In this document: positions 17,551-25,457 of the stretch, one piece after another | How positions within the stretch are numbered: the first letter of the stretch is position 1 | How the letters are laid out: each line of letters begins with the position of its first letter | Source: Bog-159 sp963756605 | Lineage (GTDB): Bacteria > Acidobacteriota > Terriglobia > Bryobacterales > Bryobacteraceae | Assembly: GCA_963756605.1 (NCBI GenBank) | Contig: CAVWOT010000023.1 | Coordinates: 11,489 to 75,488, forward strand | DNA length: 64,000 nucleotides | Direction: 5' to 3' | The notes under the pieces: generated by a model | Told to the model about the DNA's origin: nothing | The model's input: only the letters and a program-made list of their open reading frames with translations | The model's database searches: none | Position numbers and translations under genes: made by a program

Positions 17551-17843
17551 CAGCCGAGAGATTTCTTCGCCGGCCCGGCGCCTGGCAGCACCTTGGCCGT
17601 CTCGTCATGCGGGCGGGGGATAACGTGCACGGCTACCAGTTCGCCGACGCGTCGTGCGGCCGCGGCTCCCGCATCGGTGGCGGCCTTGACGGCGCCCACG
17701 TCCCCGCGCACGCTGACTACCACGTAGCCGGCGCCGATGAATTCCTTGCCCGCAAGCACCACGTTGGCCGTTTTCACCATGGCGTCGGCCGCTTCGATGG
17801 CGGCCGTCAATCCCTTTGTTTCAATCAGGCCAAGTGCATCCAT
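17550..17843 (-). CDS. bacterial microcompartment shell hexamer protein (BMC-H)
   Basis: 97 residues with the complete Pfam-BMC fold of PduA/EutM/CcmK-like hexamers: ALGLIETKGLTAAIEAADAM at the N terminus, NVVLAGKEFIGAGYVVV, RGDVGAVKAATDAGAAAA, and HVIPRPHDE at the end of the domain. Such hexamers tile the facets of proteinaceous organelles. GGAGG precedes the ATG by six bases. It is the first gene of a four-gene operon with the aldehyde dehydrogenase; no pentamer (BMC-P), trimer or phosphotransacylase gene is present within the window, so this is a satellite-type locus or needs partners elsewhere. Confidence 0.92.
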   Translation of the reverse strand: MDALGLIETKGLTAAIEAADAMVKTANVVLAGKEFIGAGYVVVSVRGDVGAVKAATDAGAAAARRVGELVAVHVIPRPHDETAKVLPGAGPAKKSLG

Positions 17844-17997
17844 TTTGCCTCCAGTGCGAATGAATCTCTACCCTATCACAGAAGGGACCAGTAGGGCAGC
17901 CCGACTCGCCGGCTCATTAACAGTCCTCCAACCCTTAGTACGGAAACCGGCTCAAAGTTCTATTGAAGTGCCTCGGATCTGAAACTATTCTGTGGGC

Positions 17998-18360
17998 ATG
18001 CCGGACACAGAGCAGCACCAGTCCAAAGAGGATCTGGAGACTTACTCTTTGGGACGACTGGCCCCCGATCGAATCGTTTCGCTCGAACAGCATCTTCTGA
18101 TTTGCGCGCGCTGCCGCACCAGACTCCACGCCATCGAACCCTACAACTTCGTCCATTACACTATTGACGGCCCCTTCTATTCACGGGTCACAAAGTTGCG
18201 CACGGGACGATTCCTGGCCCGCCATTGGGGGCAGAGCCTGGAAGGCGGCAAGGAGTTTCGCAGCGAGCAAAGCGCGAAGACATACCTGGAGCGTACCTTC
18301 GTGCAACTGTTCCCCGAGCACGTCTGCACCCCGCGCTGCGGTCCCACCGATTCCCAATAA
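17998..18360 (+). CDS. putative zinc-finger (anti-sigma-like) soluble protein
   Basis: 120 residues from ATG 17998 (a GTG at 17992 is also possible). The N-terminal half reads LETYSLGRLAPDRIVSLEQH followed by LLICARCRTRL, the H-x3-C-x2-C arrangement of zf-HC2 domains that fold the N terminus of anti-sigma factors. There is no transmembrane segment, unlike classical membrane anti-sigma factors, and the C-terminal half (FVHYTIDGPFYSRVTKLR, FVQLFPEHVCTPRCG) has a further cysteine pair. Divergent from the microcompartment operon. Function is inferred only from the zinc-finger pattern. Confidence 0.6.
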   Translation: MPDTEQHQSKEDLETYSLGRLAPDRIVSLEQHLLICARCRTRLHAIEPYNFVHYTIDGPFYSRVTKLRTGRFLARHWGQSLEGGKEFRSEQSAKTYLERTFVQLFPEHVCTPRCGPTDSQ

Positions 18361-18490
18361 GGCTACACCACTCCCTGACGGTCGTGGCTCATCTACGGTC
18401 GTGGCGCATACCGAGCCGCGCGCGTCAGCAAGCGGTGGTCTAGCCCGCGGTCTGCCCCGCTGGCTGCATTGAACGTGCTACGCTCGGCAC

Positions 18491-21400
18491 ATGAGCGGCC
18501 CAGAAGCGGGAAGCTCCAGTGTGGCCGTGCTGGCGGAAAAACCTTCGGTAGCCCGCGACATCGCGCGCGTGCTGGGCGCCACAAAATCAGGACAAGGGTA
18601 CCTGTACGGCAATGGCTATGTGGTCACCTGGGCTATCGGCCACCTGGTAGCCCTGGCGCAACCTCACGAGATCCAACCCGAGTGGAAGCAATGGCGGCGC
18701 GACCTGCTCCCCATGCTGCCGCGCGAGTGGCCGCTGGTGGTCTACGAAAAGACCCAGCCGCAGTTCGAAGTGGTCCGCAAAATCCTCAACTCGCCCAAGG
18801 TGGCGAAAGTGGTGTGCGCCACCGACGCCGGCCGCGAAGGCGAACTCATCTTCCGCTACATCTACGAGGCCGCCCAATGCCGGAAGCCGTTCAGCCGCCT
18901 CTGGATTTCTTCGCTCACACCCGATGCCATCCGCAAAGGCTTCGGCGAATTGAAGGACGGCGCCGCGTACGATCCCCTGGCCGACGCCGCGCGCGGGCGC
19001 AGCCGGGCCGATTGGCTGGTGGGCATGAATCTCTCCCGCGCCTACACGCTGGCGCTCGATGACGAACTCTCGGTCGGCCGCGTCCAAACGCCCACGCTCG
19101 CCATGTTAGTCGAACGCGAACTAGCCATCCGCGCGTTTGTGCCGGAAGATTACATGGAAGTGGTGGCGACCTTTTCGCCTGACCCGGGGGCAAAATATCA
19201 GGGCACGTGGTTCCGCGAACCGATCAAGGATTCCATGCAAATGGCCATGCGCCTGCCGGCCGATGCCGAGGAAGCCGGCCGCATTGTGGCGCGGGCGCGC
19301 ACGGGCGAAGCGCGCATCGAGTCCATTCAGTCCGAAACGCAGCGCATGGCGCCGCCGCTGCTTTACGATCTCACCGAACTGCAGCGGCATGCCAATCGCC
19401 TCTTCGGTTTTAGCGCGCAGAAGACGCTCGAAATCGCGCAGGCACTGTACGAAGGCCGCAAGCTGCTCAGCTATCCGCGCACCGACAGCCGCCATCTTTC
19501 ACAGGACGTGGCCCAAACGCTGCCGGCGGTGGTGCGAGCCATCGAGCAGCCCTACCTGCCGCTCGTCGCGCCCGGTACCGGCGAGCGTCCGCTGGGGCGC
19601 CGCTTCGTGGACGACTCCAAGGTGACCGATCACCACGCCATCATCCCGACGACAGTGCAAATCGGGCGCGCCGGCGACCTTACCGCCGACGAGCGCAAAA
19701 TCTACGATCTGGTTTGCCGGCGGCTGCTCAGCGCCTGGCATGCCGATCACATCTGGGCGGTGACAACGGTGATCACTGCTATTGCCAACCCAGGCTTCAA
19801 GGATCACTATCACACTACCGGAACTGCCGTTGTGCAGCAGGGATGGAAAATCCTCGACGTAGTGCCCGAGCGGCGCCAGGACCGCGCACCGGAAACTCCG
19901 ACCTTACCGCCGGGCCTCGCACAAGGTCAACCGCAGACTGTTCTGGACGTGGAAGCGCTGAAGAAGAAGACGCGGCCGCCCAAACGATTCACGGAAGCCA
20001 CGCTGCTCACGGCTATGGAAACGGCTGGCAAAACGCTCGACGAGAAGGAACTGTCGGACGCCATGAAGGATACCGGCCTGGGCACGCCCGCCACGCGCGC
20101 AGCCATCATCGAAGTGCTGCTAAAGCGCGGCTACATCGTGCGTGAAGGCAAGATGTTGGAGGCTACCGAAAAGGGAATCCATCTGATCGAAGTAGTGCAT
20201 CCGGAAGTCAAGAGCCCAGCCATGACCGGCCAGTGGGAAGCCTATCTCAAGCGGATCCAGAGAGGGACGGCTAAATTGGGGCCCTTTATCGAGGGAATTG
20301 AAAACTACGTGCGGGAAGTAGTAGGGAAGGTAGGCCCAGCCCTCGGCCCCCGGCCACCGGCCCCGCCGAGCGAAGCGAGGTCACAGCCACCAGCCACCAG
20401 CCACCAGCCACCAGCCACACCGAGCGAAGCGAGGCTAGAGGATCTGCTCCACACCGCTTTCGGCTATGAGTCCTTCCGCCCCAACCAGGAAGCCGTATGC
20501 GAAGCCGTGATCGCCGGCCGCGATGTCCTGCTGGTGATGCCCACCGGCTCCGGTAAGTCGCTCTGCTATCAGCTTCCCGGTGTGGCACGCGGCGGCGCCA
20601 CCTTGGTGATCAGCCCGCTCATCGCGCTGATGGAAGACCAAGTGGCCAAGCTCAAAGCGCAGAACCGGGCGGTCGAGCGCATCCATTCCGGACGCGACCG
20701 CGCCGCCTCCCGGCAAGCTTGCATCGATTATCTGAACGGTCAACTGGAATTCCTGTTCGTGGCGCCCGAGCGCCTGCGCGTGCCTGGTTTTCCAGCCATG
20801 CTGGCCAAGCGTAAACCGAACCTGGTAGCCATCGACGAAGCGCATTGCATCTCGCAATGGGGGCACGATTTTCGTCCGGACTACCGCATGATCGGCCAGT
20901 ACCTGCCGCATTTCCGCCCGGCACCGGTCATCGCCATGACGGCCACGGCCACGGTGCTGGTGCAGAACGATATCATCGAGCAACTGGGGCTGGCCGAGGC
21001 GGCCCGCTTCATTCACGGATTCCGCCGCGCTAACATCGCCGTGGAAGTGGTCGAAGTGCCGCCCAGCGAACGCGCCGATCTGGCCCGCGAACTGTTGCAG
21101 GATGCCAGCCGCCGCCCAGCCATCGTGTACGTGCCCACACGCCGCGAGGCCGACGGTTTCGCCGCCGAGCTGAAGCAGGATTATCCGGCGGCCGCTTATC
21201 ACGCCGGTCTCGAATCGGACCGCCGCAAGAAAGTGCAAAGTGCTTTCTTCGGCGGCGAATTGCAAGTGGTGGTGGCCACCATCGCGTTCGGAATGGGCAT
21301 CGACAAGCCGGACATCCGGACCGTGATCCACACGGCGCTGCCCGGATCGCTCGAAGCTTACTACCAGGAAGTGGGACGCGCAGGCCGCGATGGAGCGCCC

Positions 21401-22477
21401 TCCCGCGCCATCCTGATGCACGCTTACGCGGACCGCCACACGCACGATTATTTCTTCGACCGCGATTACCCGGATGTGTCCGTGCTTGAGAATATCTATG
21501 CGCGGCTGGTGGATGAGGCGCGGCCGAAGGAGATGGTCCAAAGCATGGCGCGCATCGATCCGGACGTGTTTGACAAGGCGATCGAAAAGCTCTGGATCCA
21601 CGGCGGCGCGATCGTGGACGCGGCGGAGAATCTGAAGCGCGGCAGCGAAGGGTGGCGCGAACTGTACCTGGCACAAGCGGAGCACAAGATGGCGCAAATC
21701 GAGCAGATGATCCGCTATGCTCAGTCGAGCGAGTGCCGCATGCTAGGCCTGGTGCGCCATTTCGGCGACTATGCGGATGCCCAGCAACGCTGCGGGATTT
21801 GTGACTTCTGCGCGCCGGACCAATCTATTGCGCAAAGCTTCCGGCCCGCCGCGGATGCGGAGCGGCAGGCCGCCGGGCGCATTCTGGCCGCGCTGAAGAA
21901 GTCCGGACGCAAGGGCACCGGCCGGCTGCACAGCGAGGTCTTTACGGACTACTCGCTCGACCGGGACGGTTACGAACAGGTGCTGGGCGCTATGGCGCGC
22001 GCCGGATGGGTGGAGCTATCGGAAGCTTCGTTTGAGCAGGACGGGAGGCGCGTGGACTATCGGCTGGCGGGGCTGACGGCCGCCGGACGGGAAATGGATG
22101 CTGCGGCTGTACCGCCCTTCGAGATGAAGCTCGAGATCGAGGCAGGCCCGCGGCGGCGGCGCAAAACTCGTGCCGGGCGCCGGAGGAAGGCGCCTAAGCC
22201 GGAGAGAGTTGCGCCAACCGCCGCGGCAGAGCCTCGCGCGAAGAGCGCCGCATCTGGCGGCGGTACGGCAGTGGAAAAAGCTCTACGCGAATGGCGTTTG
22301 GCAGAAGCCCGTCGCCGCGAAGTGCCGGCCTTCCGTATATTAACCGATCGGTCGCTACAGGCCATCGCGGCTGAAAAACCGGCTAGTATGCGCGCATTGC
22401 TGAATATCCCCGGTGTGGGCGCCCACGTGGCGGAACAGTATGGCGCGCAAATTTTCCGGATCCTGGAGCGTCGCTAA
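18491..22477 (+). CDS. DNA topoisomerase III - RecQ helicase fusion protein
   Basis: 1328 residues. Residues ~10-615 are a type IA topoisomerase III: TOPRIM elements LAEKPSVARDIARVLG and DAGREGELIF, SVGRVQTPTLAM, active-site tyrosine in LSYPRTDSRHL (~328). Residues ~650-1150 are RecQ: Walker A MPTGSGKSLCYQLP, box IDEAHCISQWGHDFRPDYR, TATATV, motif VI YYQEVGRAGRDG, and the RecQ zinc site CRMLG...CGICDFC. An RQC-like winged helix follows, then a basic linker and a C-terminal HRDC-like domain (VPAFRILTDRSLQAIA, LLNIPGVG). All catalytic residues of both enzymes appear intact. Residues ~623-648 between the halves are encoded by a dispersed repeat. Such a chain would couple unwinding with strand passage, as the separate TopIII/RecQ partners do. 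Confidence 0.93.
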   Translation: MSGPEAGSSSVAVLAEKPSVARDIARVLGATKSGQGYLYGNGYVVTWAIGHLVALAQPHEIQPEWKQWRRDLLPMLPREWPLVVYEKTQPQFEVVRKILNSPKVAKVVCATDAGREGELIFRYIYEAAQCRKPFSRLWISSLTPDAIRKGFGELKDGAAYDPLADAARGRSRADWLVGMNLSRAYTLALDDELSVGRVQTPTLAMLVERELAIRAFVPEDYMEVVATFSPDPGAKYQGTWFREPIKDSMQMAMRLPADAEEAGRIVARARTGEARIESIQSETQRMAPPLLYDLTELQRHANRLFGFSAQKTLEIAQALYEGRKLLSYPRTDSRHLSQDVAQTLPAVVRAIEQPYLPLVAPGTGERPLGRRFVDDSKVTDHHAIIPTTVQIGRAGDLTADERKIYDLVCRRLLSAWHADHIWAVTTVITAIANPGFKDHYHTTGTAVVQQGWKILDVVPERRQDRAPETPTLPPGLAQGQPQTVLDVEALKKKTRPPKRFTEATLLTAMETAGKTLDEKELSDAMKDTGLGTPATRAAIIEVLLKRGYIVREGKMLEATEKGIHLIEVVHPEVKSPAMTGQWEAYLKRIQRGTAKLGPFIEGIENYVREVVGKVGPALGPRPPAPPSEARSQPPATSHQPPATPSEARLEDLLHTAFGYESFRPNQEAVCEAVIAGRDVLLVMPTGSGKSLCYQLPGVARGGATLVISPLIALMEDQVAKLKAQNRAVERIHSGRDRAASRQACIDYLNGQLEFLFVAPERLRVPGFPAMLAKRKPNLVAIDEAHCISQWGHDFRPDYRMIGQYLPHFRPAPVIAMTATATVLVQNDIIEQLGLAEAARFIHGFRRANIAVEVVEVPPSERADLARELLQDASRRPAIVYVPTRREADGFAAELKQDYPAAAYHAGLESDRRKKVQSAFFGGELQVVVATIAFGMGIDKPDIRTVIHTALPGSLEAYYQEVGRAGRDGAPSRAILMHAYADRHTHDYFFDRDYPDVSVLENIYARLVDEARPKEMVQSMARIDPDVFDKAIEKLWIHGGAIVDAAENLKRGSEGWRELYLAQAEHKMAQIEQMIRYAQSSECRMLGLVRHFGDYADAQQRCGICDFCAPDQSIAQSFRPAADAERQAAGRILAALKKSGRKGTGRLHSEVFTDYSLDRDGYEQVLGAMARAGWVELSEASFEQDGRRVDYRLAGLTAAGREMDAAAVPPFEMKLEIEAGPRRRRKTRAGRRRKAPKPERVAPTAAAEPRAKSAASGGGTAVEKALREWRLAEARRREVPAFRILTDRSLQAIAAEKPASMRALLNIPGVGAHVAEQYGAQIFRILERR
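20360..20434. repeat. dispersed minisatellite forming the TopIII-RecQ linker
   Basis: Two copies of CGAGCGAAGCGAGG flank a run of CCACCAGC units. On the minus strand this is the same unit as the intergenic 55-bp tandem repeat at 45946-46075 (CTCGCTTCGCTCG next to GTGGCTGGTGG arrays). It is in frame and translates to Pro/Ser/Thr/Gln-rich SQPPATSHQPPAT, a plausible flexible linker. Confidence 0.85.
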
Positions 22478-22499
22478 GAAACGCTCCGAAAACGGTCGT

Positions 22500-22547
22500 G
22501 GCTCAGTAACGCTGCGCGCGCGGTAACGCGGCAAGCGTTGCTGAGCC
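22500..22547. terminator. bidirectional hairpin between convergent genes
   Basis: GGCTCAGTAACGC (22500-22512) pairs with GCGTTGCTGAGCC (22535-22547), a 13-bp stem with one T-G wobble, in the gap between the fusion gene and the convergent secreted-protein gene. No T tract follows, so it may be a REP-like unit rather than a classical terminator; related GTCGTGGCTCA sequence also occurs at ~18380. Confidence 0.45.
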
Positions 22548-22591
22548 GATAGACGTCGCGCGTGAGCGGTAGGCTCCCGCCGCAACGCACA

Positions 22592-23020
22592 TCAACGAAC
22601 ACCGAGAGCTGGGATGATCACGGCCGCCATCGGGCCGGCGCCCTCGGAGTCCAACTCGCGCTCCTGTCGGGACGGAGGAACGTGGCCGTCGACCGCGGCG
22701 GTTTTCACTTCAGACAGGAAGTAGCGGTCGCCGATACGGTGGAACAGGATGACATTCTTGTCACTGGGTCCCTTGTATTCGTAGGCGGCGTTGGGCATGA
22801 CCACCACGAGTGCCTGGCGAGTTTCGACATTCCGCACCACCATCAAACTGTGGGTTAAGCCAACCTTGTACATGACGTACGGGCCGGCTGGCAGCGTGGT
22901 GTTCTGCGCGGAAAACGCGAACGGGATGCTGGCAGTCGCCTGGGTTTGCGCATGAAGGCCGCTGGCCCCGCACAGTGCAGCCACGGCGACGCTAAGAAGT
23001 ATGTTTTGTGAGGTCTTCAT
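22592..23020 (-). CDS. small secreted protein, acidobacterial family of unknown function
   Basis: 142 residues from ATG 23020, chosen because AGGAG lies eight bases upstream (an ATG six bases earlier is too close). Signal peptide NILLSVAVAALCGASGLHAQ. The mature part (ASIPFAFSAQNTTLPAGPY, HSLMVVRNVETRQALVVVMP, VILFHRIGDRYFLSEV) has the PFxFxxxxxxLPAGxY signature of a secreted beta-rich family very common in Acidobacteria, function unknown. Convergent with the TopIII-RecQ gene and divergent from the FHA activator. Confidence 0.75.
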   Translation of the reverse strand: MKTSQNILLSVAVAALCGASGLHAQTQATASIPFAFSAQNTTLPAGPYVMYKVGLTHSLMVVRNVETRQALVVVMPNAAYEYKGPSDKNVILFHRIGDRYFLSEVKTAAVDGHVPPSRQERELDSEGAGPMAAVIIPALGVR

Positions 23021-23217
23021 TTTCATATCTCCTTTTTTCTCTGAGAGCTGGTTTCTATCAATCACGTCGCTCAGCAAAAGCAAGCGGCCTGCCAATCAGA
23101 AAATGCCGGTCGCCTCTATGCAACCCGTTGATAACCGGCCGATCGCGAGTCGAAAAGGGCGGCGGCTCTGTACCTCCAGGTGAATCCAGTAACCAAAAGG
23201 TGAACAATAGAAGATTG

Positions 23218-25035
23218 ATGACTCCCCGACTGCGCGTGATGACCGGCCCGGACGAAGGTGGCAGCTACCCGATCGCCGTGGACCCCTTTACCATTGGACG
23301 CGATACAAGTAACCAGCTTCCGTTGCACGATAAGTCGGTTTCGCGCGAGCACTGTGTCATTGTGCGGGAAGGGGACGCCTTCGCCGTCCGCGATCTGGGC
23401 AGCTACAACGGCACGCTGGTCAATGACGCGCGGGTGACGGAACAGGTGCTGGCTCACGGCGATCGCATCAAGGTCGGCGGCATCCAGTTCGAATTTCTAA
23501 CTCAGGCGGATACCATATGGGAAGAATCCGGCGGCGACACGACCACCATCGAAATCCCCGTCGCCGCTGGACAAATTCCCGCGATGCTAGAGAATGCGTC
23601 TGATTTGCACGCGCTGCTGCGCGTCAGCATCCTGTCGCACTCGTTTCACGCGCTGTACAAGGTGCGCAGATCGCCCGCCCGCAATATTCTGGAGCAGCAG
23701 TTGCTGGAGCTGATTCTCGACGTAATACCAGCCACCTGCGGGGCTGTCCTGCTGTACGAGGAAGACCTGAGCGAACCCTCATCCCTGGCCGTAAGGGCGG
23801 GGGCTTCGGCGCCCCACCGGCCACTGGCCCTCGACCGCATCCTGATCCAGCGCGTCATGCGGGAGTCTTGCGGGCTGATCGCCGGGAATGTGGAAACCGG
23901 CAAGGCGCTTCTCCTGGCGCCGCTGCTGATCCGCGAGCAGGTGTGCGGGATCCTCTATCTGGAGGGTGCAGCTTTCGAGGAAAAGCATCTGCAACTGCTG
24001 GTCGCGCTCACGCAGATTGCCTCGATGGCGCTGGAGAACGCCTTCCACCTGGAATGGCTGGAGGCGGAGAACCAGCGGCTCGAATCGGAGCTGCACGGGG
24101 ACCATCACATGATCGGCGAGAGTGATCGCCTGCGCGAGCTGCAGCGCAGTATCGGGCGCGCTGCGCAGGCCAATTCCACCGTTCTGATCGCGGGAGAGAC
24201 CGGTACCGGCAAGGAACTGGTGGCCCGCGCCATACATCAGAACAGCTCGCGGGCCGGGCAGCCGTTCATGGCGGTGAATTGTGCGGCGCTGGCCGAGACG
24301 CTGCTGGAGAGCGAACTTTTCGGCCACGAGAAGGGCGCCTTCACGGGCGCGTTTGCGCAGAAAAAGGGACGGCTGGAAGTGGCGGCTGGCGGCACGGTAT
24401 TCCTGGACGAAATCGGTGAGATGCCCATGCAGTTGCAGGCCAAGCTGCTGCGCGTGCTTCAGGAGCGGCAGATGGAGCGCGTGGGCGGCACGCAGCCGGT
24501 GAAGCTGGACATCCGGCTGATCGCGGCCACCAATCGCAATCTGGAAGAAGAGGTGCGCGGCGGCCGGTTCCGGCAGGATCTCTATTATCGTCTGAACGTG
24601 GTGACGCTGAAGACCCCCGCTTTGCGCGAGCGCCAGTCGGATATTCCCATCCTGACGATGCACTTCGCGGCGAAGTTCGGGATGCAATGCGGGCGGCGCA
24701 TCGGCGGAATTTCGCCCGAAGCCCAGGCGTATCTCGCACATTACGATTGGCCGGGCAACATCCGTGAGTTGGAGAACGCCGTGGAGCGCGCGGTGGTGCT
24801 GGGATCGAGTGACATCATTCAACTGGAAGACCTGCCGGAGAGCATCCGCGAGATTGCGCGGCCCGCTGACGTGGAGCGTGTTCCTGGTTTGCAGGACGCG
24901 GTGGATCGTGCCAAGCGGGAGGCTATCGCCCAGGCGTTTCAGCAAGCCAAGAACGATCACGCGAATGCGGCCAGGCTGCTGGGCGTACATCCGAATTATT
25001 TGTATCGCCTGATGCGTAACCTGGGTCTGCGCTAG
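23218..25035 (+). CDS. FHA-GAF sigma-54-dependent transcriptional activator
   Basis: 605 residues from ATG 23218. Residues ~1-95 form an FHA phosphothreonine-binding domain (FTIGRDTSNQLPLHDKSVSR, then EHCVI and GSYNGTLVN); ~135-300 a GAF-like sensor; ~305-540 the AAA+ sigma-54 interaction domain with Walker A GETGTGKE (~326), the sigma-54 contact GAFTGA, Walker B GGTVFLDEIGEM and the arginine-finger segment; ~555-605 a Fis-type helix-turn-helix (HANAARLLGVHPNYLYRLMR). It should activate sigma-54 promoters in response to a phosphorylated partner bound by the FHA domain. No target operon is evident nearby. Confidence 0.92.
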   Translation: MTPRLRVMTGPDEGGSYPIAVDPFTIGRDTSNQLPLHDKSVSREHCVIVREGDAFAVRDLGSYNGTLVNDARVTEQVLAHGDRIKVGGIQFEFLTQADTIWEESGGDTTTIEIPVAAGQIPAMLENASDLHALLRVSILSHSFHALYKVRRSPARNILEQQLLELILDVIPATCGAVLLYEEDLSEPSSLAVRAGASAPHRPLALDRILIQRVMRESCGLIAGNVETGKALLLAPLLIREQVCGILYLEGAAFEEKHLQLLVALTQIASMALENAFHLEWLEAENQRLESELHGDHHMIGESDRLRELQRSIGRAAQANSTVLIAGETGTGKELVARAIHQNSSRAGQPFMAVNCAALAETLLESELFGHEKGAFTGAFAQKKGRLEVAAGGTVFLDEIGEMPMQLQAKLLRVLQERQMERVGGTQPVKLDIRLIAATNRNLEEEVRGGRFRQDLYYRLNVVTLKTPALRERQSDIPILTMHFAAKFGMQCGRRIGGISPEAQAYLAHYDWPGNIRELENAVERAVVLGSSDIIQLEDLPESIREIARPADVERVPGLQDAVDRAKREAIAQAFQQAKNDHANAARLLGVHPNYLYRLMRNLGLR

Positions 25036-25057
25036 AGGACTGTATGAACCTCGTAAA

Positions 25058-25095
25058 CTGTGGGCTGAAGCCCACAGCTGCAAGCTGAAGCTTGC
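25058..25095. repeat. twin TGAA-loop hairpins (REP-like)
   Basis: Two adjacent perfect hairpins: CTGTGGGC-TGAA-GCCCACAG (25058-25077) and GCAAGC-TGAA-GCTTGC (25080-25095). They sit between the activator stop and the next gene start. Identical tetraloops in tandem suggest a small mobile palindromic (REP/BIME-like) unit or a processing/attenuation structure. Confidence 0.55.
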
Positions 25096-25112
25096 GCCAC
25101 CAAGGACGGCAT

Positions 25113-25457
25113 ATGAACATCGAATGGGTGCGCCGCTACTGCATGTCGCTGCCCCACACCACTGAGACCGTGCAGTGGGGCGACCATCTCGTATTCAAAA
25201 TCGGCGACAAGGTTTTCGCCATCCTGGCGCTGGAACCTTCCAAAGTCTGGCTGTCGGTCAAGTGCCCGCCTGAGGAGTTCGTTGAATTAGTCGAGCGCCC
25301 CGGCATCGTTCAGGCGCCGCACTTAGCGCGCAATCTCTGGGTCGCGCTGGAGACGGAAGACGCCTTAACAGCGGTGGAGATCAAGCGCCTGGTGCGCACA
25401 TCCTACGATCTCGTTCTGCAGAAGCTACCCAAGAAGGTCCGTTCCGCGCTGGCGTGA
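25113..25457 (+). CDS. MmcQ/YjbR family DNA-binding-fold protein
   Basis: 114 residues with the MmcQ/YjbR (CyaY-like double-wing) pattern: YCMSLPHTTETVQWGDHLVF, FKIGDKVFAIL, SVKCPPEEFVELVE and a C-terminal helix typical of the family (IKRLVRTSYDLVLQKLPKK). Biochemical function of the family is not established. ATG 25113 has AAGGA upstream. It is convergent with the TPR gene and the two stop codons abut. Confidence 0.8.
   Translation: MNIEWVRRYCMSLPHTTETVQWGDHLVFKIGDKVFAILALEPSKVWLSVKCPPEEFVELVERPGIVQAPHLARNLWVALETEDALTAVEIKRLVRTSYDLVLQKLPKKVRSALA

Noticed and set aside
16546..17727. 393-codon plus-strand open frame opposite the aldehyde dehydrogenase
   Set aside because: It is the antisense shadow of a strongly conserved enzyme in GC-rich DNA; no family resemblance, and histidine/arginine-rich composition is typical of shadows.
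20435..21697. 420-codon minus-strand frame opposite the RecQ half
   Set aside because: Shadow of the helicase coding sequence with no recognisable motif.
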